45,769 nt of DNA, taken from contig NZ_UIHC01000026.1 of assembly GCF_900499075.1 (NCBI RefSeq), positions 1 through 45,769 on the forward strand, read 5' to 3'. The translations under genes and the position numbers were made by a program. Each line of letters begins with the position of its first letter. Positions within the stretch are counted from its first letter, which is position 1. This document shows positions 39,911 through 45,769 of the stretch, piece after piece. The DNA is from Roseinatronobacter ekhonensis (lineage in GTDB: Bacteria; Pseudomonadota; Alphaproteobacteria; Rhodobacterales; Rhodobacteraceae). Below the pieces are notes generated by a model. It was not told the origin of the DNA. It ran no database searches and was given only the letters and a program-made list of their open reading frames with translations.

Positions 39911-41239
39911 ATGCTGTGGACACTGGAACAATTCACGGTCGAACTGGGCTGGGATTTTTACCTGCCGCTGATCGGCTTTTTCGTTTTGATCGCGTTGGGC
40001 GTGCCGATCTGGGCCTGCATCGGCGTGGCGTCGATTGGCATTCTGGTCATGTCGCAAGCCCTGCCTGTCGGCATTGTTGGCGAAACGCTGTTCGGCGGCA
40101 TCGACCATTTCGCGCTGACGGCGGTGCCGCTGTTCATCCTGACGGGTGACGTTCTGGTCCGCACCGGCCTGTCTCGCAAGTTTCTGGACGTGGCCGATGC
40201 GCTGACCTGCTGGGCGCGGGGCGGCTTCGGGTCCGCGACCGTGCTTGTGTGCGGCATGTTCTCTGCCATCTCGGGCTCTGACGCCGCGGGCGCTGCCGCC
40301 GTTGGCCGCATGACCATCGACCGGCTGGTCGAAGCGGGTTACGCCCGCCCCTATGCCTGCGCGCTGGTTGCGGCGGGCGCGTGCACCGGCATTCTGATTC
40401 CGCCGTCCATCGCCTATATCGTGATCGGCTTGGTGCTGGGCATATCCGCCAGCACCCTGTTCAAGGCGGCTGTGATTCCGGGGGTTCTGATCCTTGGCTC
40501 CATCCTTGTCACCAACATCATTGTCAGCCGCAAGATGGCCAAGGCCGAAGGGCAGTTGATGAGCTTTGGCGAATGGGCCGCGAATTTAGGCCGCGTTCTG
40601 GCCAAGGGCTGGTATGCCTTCATGATCCCCGGCATCATCTTCTGGGGGATATTCTCTGGCCGTTTGACACCGACAGAGGCGGGTGCGGCCGCCGTGACCG
40701 TCACCATTCTGATGGGGTTCCTGCTGGGCACGCTGAAGATTTCAGATTTCCCGTCGATGATGATCTCATCCGCCAAGGTCAACGGAGTCATCCTGCCCAT
40801 CGTCGCATTTTCGCTGCCGCTGTCGCAGGCCATGGCTATCATCGGCGTGCCGCAAGGCTTTGTTTACGCCATGACAACGGTGTCCGACAATCCGGCCATC
40901 ATCATCCTGCTGATGATCGCGATCCTGATCATCGCGGGCTGCGTGATGGAAACCACGCCGAACATCGTGATCCTGGCGCCGCTGATGTTCCCGCTGGCGC
41001 AGGAAATCGGGATGAACGATGTGCAGTTCTGCATCATGATGATCACCACGCTGGGGGTGGGGTTCATTACTCCGCCCTTGGGGTTGAACCTGTTCGTGGT
41101 GTCGGGGCTGACGGGCGAATCCATCCTGAAAATCGCCCACCGCGCCATTCCCTTCATGCTGCTGATGCTGATCGTCGTGCTGATGATTGCCTTCATCCCC
41201 GCGATTTCGACCACATTTTTGCCGCCGCTCATGCGTTGA
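39911..41239 (+). CDS. dctM: TRAP transporter large permease (DctM)
   Basis: A 442-residue integral membrane protein with a dozen or so hydrophobic segments. The DctM motifs SGSDAAGAAAVGRM (about 118-131) and GACTGILIPPSIAYIV are visible. It carries the substrate path of the TRAP system. It is followed 37 bp later by hpsN, with AAAGGAAA as the ribosome site for that gene. Confidence 0.93.
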   Translation: MLWTLEQFTVELGWDFYLPLIGFFVLIALGVPIWACIGVASIGILVMSQALPVGIVGETLFGGIDHFALTAVPLFILTGDVLVRTGLSRKFLDVADALTCWARGGFGSATVLVCGMFSAISGSDAAGAAAVGRMTIDRLVEAGYARPYACALVAAGACTGILIPPSIAYIVIGLVLGISASTLFKAAVIPGVLILGSILVTNIIVSRKMAKAEGQLMSFGEWAANLGRVLAKGWYAFMIPGIIFWGIFSGRLTPTEAGAAAVTVTILMGFLLGTLKISDFPSMMISSAKVNGVILPIVAFSLPLSQAMAIIGVPQGFVYAMTTVSDNPAIIILLMIAILIIAGCVMETTPNIVILAPLMFPLAQEIGMNDVQFCIMMITTLGVGFITPPLGLNLFVVSGLTGESILKIAHRAIPFMLLMLIVVLMIAFIPAISTTFLPPLMR

Positions 41240-41249
41240 GCGTGGCTGA

Positions 41250-42592
<1,343 letters not shown>

Positions 42593-42593
<1 letters not shown>

Positions 42594-43348
42594 TGCGACT
42601 GGCGCATTTGTTCGACCTCACTGGTCGGCGCGCGCTGGTCACGGGGGGCAATTCGGGCATCGGTCTGGCCATGGCGCGCGCGCTGGGGCTGGCCGGGGCG
42701 TCTGTCGCCCTCGCTGCCCGCGCGCCCGACAAGCTGGACGCGGCGGTGGCAGAGCTTGCGGCGGATGAGATCGACGCCAGCGCCCACCCGACCGGTCTGG
42801 CTGACCCTGCCGCGCTGAAAGAGCTAGCGCAAGCGGTGGGCGACGTGGACATCCTCGTCAATGCTGCCGGTGTCAACCTGCGCGAACCTTACGCGCAGGT
42901 CACGGCAGAGGCGTTCGACCTGCACATGGCCTTGCACCTGCGCGCGCCCTTTCTGTTGGTGCAGCATCTGGCACCGGGCATGGCGGCGCGCTCATGGGGG
43001 CGGGTGCTGAACATCGCCTCGCTGCAATCGGTGCGCGCGTTTGCCAATTCCGCGCCTTACGGGGCAGCCAAGGGGGGTGTTGTGCAACTGACCCGCGCCA
43101 TGGCGGAAGAGTTCTCGCCCCAGGGCATCACCTGTAACGCCATCGCGCCGGGCTTCTTCCCCACGCCGCTAACTGCGCCGGTTTTTGGCAACCCGGACCT
43201 TGCCGCCGCCAATGCCGCGCGCACCGCGATCGGTCGCAATGGCGAATTGGAAGATCTGCACGGCGCCACCGTGTTCCTGTGCTCCGACGCGTCGGGCTAC
43301 ATCACCGGGCAGACGCTTTTCGTCGATGGCGGTTTTACTGCGAAATAA
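42593..43348 (+). CDS. hpsO: Short-chain dehydrogenase, HpsO-like
   Basis: The 251-residue classical SDR has the cofactor loop TGGNSGIG at 17-24, the NAAG motif at 90-93 and the catalytic Ser143, Tyr156, Lys160. In hps clusters HpsO works with HpsP to interconvert the DHPS enantiomers through the 2-keto form, delivering (R)-DHPS to HpsN. That role is inferred from gene order. It starts within the hpsN stop codon and ends 9 bp before hpsP. Confidence 0.78.
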
Positions 43349-43357
43349 GGACAGACC

Positions 43358-44347
43358 ATGCGCGCGCTAGTTTACACCGGGCCGAACCAGATGGAACTGG
43401 CAGACCTGCCTGTACCCGTGCCAACCAATGACGATGTTCTGGTCGCCGTTCATGCCGTGGGTATCTGCGGGTCCGACATGCACGCCTATCACGGGCATGA
43501 TGATCGCCGCCCCGCGCCCTTGGTGCTGGGTCATGAGGCGGCGGGCATTGTCGCGGACGGCCCGCGCAAGGGGCAGGCGGTGGCGATCAACCCGCTTGTG
43601 GTGGACCCTGATTGCCCTGCCGCAAAGGCGGGCCGCCCGCATCTGTCGCCCACGCGCGCGATTATTTCCATGCCGCCGCGTCCGGGGGCCTTTGCCGAAT
43701 ATGTAACCATTCCAGAGCGGAACCTGTTGCCGATCCCCGAGGGGCTGTCGATGCGCGATGCGGCTTTGGCCGAACCCGTGGCCGTGTCTTGGCACGCGGT
43801 GCGCATCGGGTTGGAACGTTTGGGCCAAGCGGCGCCGCGCGTGCTTGTGCAGGGCGCGGGGGCAATAGGCGTCGCCGCCGCCTTGGTCGCGCGCCATATG
43901 GGGGCAGCCAGCATTCACGTGGCCGAACCTCATTTCGGTCGGCGGGCCACCCTTGCCCCGGAAGCTGGGATAGCGACCTTTGACCCGACCACCCACGACC
44001 CCGGCGCGGATGCGTTTGATCTTGTGATCGACGCGGTGGGTGCCGCGGCCACTCGCGCCGATGCCTCGCGTCTGGTTCGGCCCGGTGGGGTAATCGTGCA
44101 TGTGGGGCTTTTGCCGGGGCAAGACGGCTACGACATTCGCCGCATCACGTTGCAGGAAATCTGCGTCACCGGATCATATTGCTACACGCCACACGATTTT
44201 GCCGATGCTCTTGCCGCGCTTGCGGCAGGGGCATTGGGCGGCTTGGGCTGGGTGGAATCCCGCATGCTGGACGACGGTGCCCAAGCCTTTGCCGATCTGG
44301 ACGCTGGGCGCGTGGATGCCGCCAAGATCGTGTTGCATGTCGTTTGA
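43358..44347 (+). CDS. hpsP: Medium-chain zinc dehydrogenase, HpsP-like, structural zinc site lost
   Basis: A 329-residue MDR enzyme. The catalytic zinc ligands Cys37 (ICGSD), His59-Glu60 (GHE) and Glu139 (AEPVAV) are present, as is the Rossmann loop GAGAIG at about 167-172. The structural zinc lobe normally has four Cys; here residues 82-97 retain only Cys86, with Asp, Ala and Ser at the others. In the hps pathway HpsP is paired with HpsO for isomerisation of DHPS. The last gene of the operon, it is 12 bp from the convergent yaiI. Confidence 0.78.
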   Translation: MRALVYTGPNQMELADLPVPVPTNDDVLVAVHAVGICGSDMHAYHGHDDRRPAPLVLGHEAAGIVADGPRKGQAVAINPLVVDPDCPAAKAGRPHLSPTRAIISMPPRPGAFAEYVTIPERNLLPIPEGLSMRDAALAEPVAVSWHAVRIGLERLGQAAPRVLVQGAGAIGVAAALVARHMGAASIHVAEPHFGRRATLAPEAGIATFDPTTHDPGADAFDLVIDAVGAAATRADASRLVRPGGVIVHVGLLPGQDGYDIRRITLQEICVTGSYCYTPHDFADALAALAAGALGGLGWVESRMLDDGAQAFADLDAGRVDAAKIVLHVV

Positions 44348-44359
44348 CGCGAACGGGGC

Positions 44360-44824
44360 CTAGGCTCGCTTGGCCCTTTGCATGGCCCGTTCCAGCCCAT
44401 CCAGAAACCGCGAACGGTCGGCCTTGGCAAAACTGCGTCCGCGCCCTTGATGGAACGGGTCTGCAGCGCGGACATCGGCCATCAGGTCACGCGTGGCCAG
44501 AACGCTGCCGATATTGGCCTCTGACAACTCCGACCCATCGTGGCGCAAGACCTGCGCGCCCGAGGCCACGCATTTCGCAGCCAGGGGAATATCGCTGGTC
44601 ACGACCACGTCGCGCGGTCCGGCGCGCTCTGCGATCCACTTGTCGGCCTCATCCGCGCCCGCGCTGACAATCACGGTGTCGACCATCGGGTTCTGCGACG
44701 GGCGTATGCCCCCATTCGACACGATCACCATCCGCACGCGGTGCCGGGTGCCGACGCGTTCAACCTCTGCCTTGACCGGGCAAGCATCGGCATCGACATA
44801 GATGACGGGTTCAGAGCTCGGCAT
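44360..44824 (-). CDS. yaiI: YaiI/YqxD-family protein (DUF188)
   Basis: The 154-residue protein has the family start [10 protein letters not shown] and the motifs [11 protein letters not shown] and [12 protein letters not shown], which recall a PIN-like nuclease fold. Biological function is unknown. The ATG at 44824 lies within the end of the GntR gene (14-bp overlap), so it is probably translated from the same transcript. The frame continues to 45001 but that part is a shadow. Confidence 0.85.
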   Translation of the reverse strand: MPSSEPVIYVDADACPVKAEVERVGTRHRVRMVIVSNGGIRPSQNPMVDTVIVSAGADEADKWIAERAGPRDVVVTSDIPLAAKCVASGAQVLRHDGSELSEANIGSVLATRDLMADVRAADPFHQGRGRSFAKADRSRFLDGLERAMQRAKRA

Positions 44825-45530
44825 GGTAATGCACGGCGCCGGTGTTGATATAGGAAATCCGCAGTTCCAGCGGCGCGCCGTTGTAGTCCACGGCCACGCG
44901 GTGCACGCGCAGCAACGGCGTGCCCGGTGTGCAGCCAAGTTCGCGCGCGCATCCGTCTTCGGCCGCACTTGCCGTGACGTGCTCCAACGCGCGGTAAACA
45001 CTGGCCCCGAAATCTGTCTGATAAAGCTGATAGAGCGTGTTGGGCAATGGGTCGGGAAGCGTCAGCAGGCTACCGAACCGCGCGGCATCCAGAAGGATTT
45101 CTTCGTAGATCAGCGGAACGCCGTCGCCGTCGCGCACGCGTGTGATGCAGATCACCTCTGCTCCTACGCTCAGGCCAAGCGCAGTGGCTTCGGCAGGGGT
45201 CGCTGCACGAAATGCGCGGTCCAAAACCCTGCTTTCAGGGTGAAATGTGGTGCCATCGGCGCGGCGCAGGTTGAAGAAGCGAAACAGCACCGCGTCGCTG
45301 TCATGGCTGGAGACAACAGTGCCCTTGCCCTGCCGTCGCAGCACCAACCCTTCGGCGGCCATGTCCAGCAAAGCCTTGCGCAATGTGCCCACTGCGACGC
45401 CGTATTCTTCAGCCAGCCGGGTTTCGGATGGCAGGAAGGTGCCCGGCGACCACTCACCGGATTCGATGCGCGCCAACATCAAGTCGCGCAACTGCTGGTG
45501 GAGCGGTTGAGAAACTGGGCGCAGGGACAT
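44811..45530 (-). CDS. GntR-family regulator with UTRA domain
   Basis: The 239-residue regulator has a winged helix (about 10-75, with [21 protein letters not shown]) and a UTRA domain (about 85-235). ATG 45530 is preferred over 45557 because GGAGGTG lies directly upstream. No target gene is adjacent except the overlapping yaiI. The IS630 transposase ends only 38 bp upstream on the same strand, so the native promoter may be displaced. Ligand unknown; some relatives are PhnF- or HutC-like. Confidence 0.87.
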   Translation of the reverse strand: MSLRPVSQPLHQQLRDLMLARIESGEWSPGTFLPSETRLAEEYGVAVGTLRKALLDMAAEGLVLRRQGKGTVVSSHDSDAVLFRFFNLRRADGTTFHPESRVLDRAFRAATPAEATALGLSVGAEVICITRVRDGDGVPLIYEEILLDAARFGSLLTLPDPLPNTLYQLYQTDFGASVYRALEHVTASAAEDGCARELGCTPGTPLLRVHRVAVDYNGAPLELRISYINTGAVHYHAEL

Positions 45531-45568
45531 GGACACCTCCGGACGAAACGATTTCATGTATACTTCTT

Positions 45569-45769
45569 CTACTCCAAAACCCGAAAGTTCTCGTGTGTTA
45601 TGACGCGGAAGTTATCTGACACCTTGTCGCGGAATTTCTTCCATTCCTGCGGGATGGTCTCACGCATGAATGCAAGGATGGCGTCGGCGAATTGCTTCTG
45701 ACTTCGGTAGTAGCGATTGTGGGTGACATAATGGTGCAAGACCGCCCAAAGACGTTCAATTGGATTGAG
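45569..45769 (-). CDS. IS630-family transposase, C-terminal end only
   Basis: The frame enters from the right edge and runs 66 codons to TAG at 45571-45569. It begins LNPIERLWAVLHHYV, the IS630/Tc1-type motif whose Glu is the last DDE residue, followed by a helical tail. The start and the rest of the element lie beyond the window. The terminal repeat of the IS is probably between 45531 and 45568, but I could not define it. Confidence 0.85.
   Translation of the reverse strand, partial: LNPIERLWAVLHHYVTHNRYYRSQKQFADAILAFMRETIPQEWKKFRDKVSDNFRVITHENFRVLE

Overview
The window looks like a piece of an alphaproteobacterial chromosome, most likely a marine or saline Rhodobacteraceae (Roseobacter-type). 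The grounds are high GC, dense operons with ATGA/TGATG overlaps, a MocR plus DUF1127 divergon, and catabolic clusters for trimethylamine and dihydroxypropanesulfonate in roseobacter-style order. Both ends run into insertion sequences (IS3-type orfB end on the left, IS630-type transposase on the right), so the window may be a contig bounded by repeats.

Layout. (A) 1-4578: IS3 end, elongator tRNA-Met, selU, a DUF1127 gene divergent from a MocR regulator, and an exoD / Hen1-like methyltransferase pair. (B) 4673-14797: two divergent operons for amino-sugar and peptidoglycan-sugar use. The minus-strand operon holds a BadF-type kinase, a NagB-II-type SIS deaminase and nagA. The plus-strand operon holds a sugar ABC transporter with a Gfo/Idh/MocA oxidoreductase, a MurQ etherase and a GntR/UTRA regulator. 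(C) 14792-36779: methylated-amine catabolism. It contains N-methylglutamate dehydrogenase (mgdDCBA in map order), trimethylamine monooxygenase (tmm), a signal-less periplasmic-binding-fold protein, an Amt-family transporter without the usual twin histidines, three regulators (FCD-GntR, GlxA-like AraC, XRE-cupin), the dimethylamine monooxygenase operon dmmDABC, N-methylglutamate synthase mgsABC, gmaS and purU. (D) 36755-44347: a LacI regulator with two visible operators, a small membrane protein, a TRAP transporter and an HpsN/HpsO/HpsP-type enzyme set for sulfopropanediol (DHPS). (E) 44360-45769: yaiI, a GntR/UTRA regulator and the IS630 end.

How region C works together (family knowledge plus context). 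Tmm oxidises trimethylamine to TMAO. A TMAO demethylase (Tdm) is needed next and is not in the window. Dmm demethylates dimethylamine to methylamine. GmaS ligates methylamine to glutamate, MgsABC turns the product into N-methylglutamate, and MgdABCD oxidises that back to glutamate while passing the methyl carbon to tetrahydrofolate. PurU can release formate from formyl-THF. ATTGGT-type repeats recur in front of dmm/mgs, tmm and amt and suggest shared control.

No wholly unknown multi-gene system stands out. The most unusual items are the divergent Amt protein, the cytosolic-looking binding-fold protein beside tmm, the cysteine-free MgdB, a stand-alone Hen1-type methyltransferase, an intrinsic-terminator-like hairpin just before gmaS, and the phased repeat operators. 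No CRISPR array, rRNA, phage gene or replication origin was seen.
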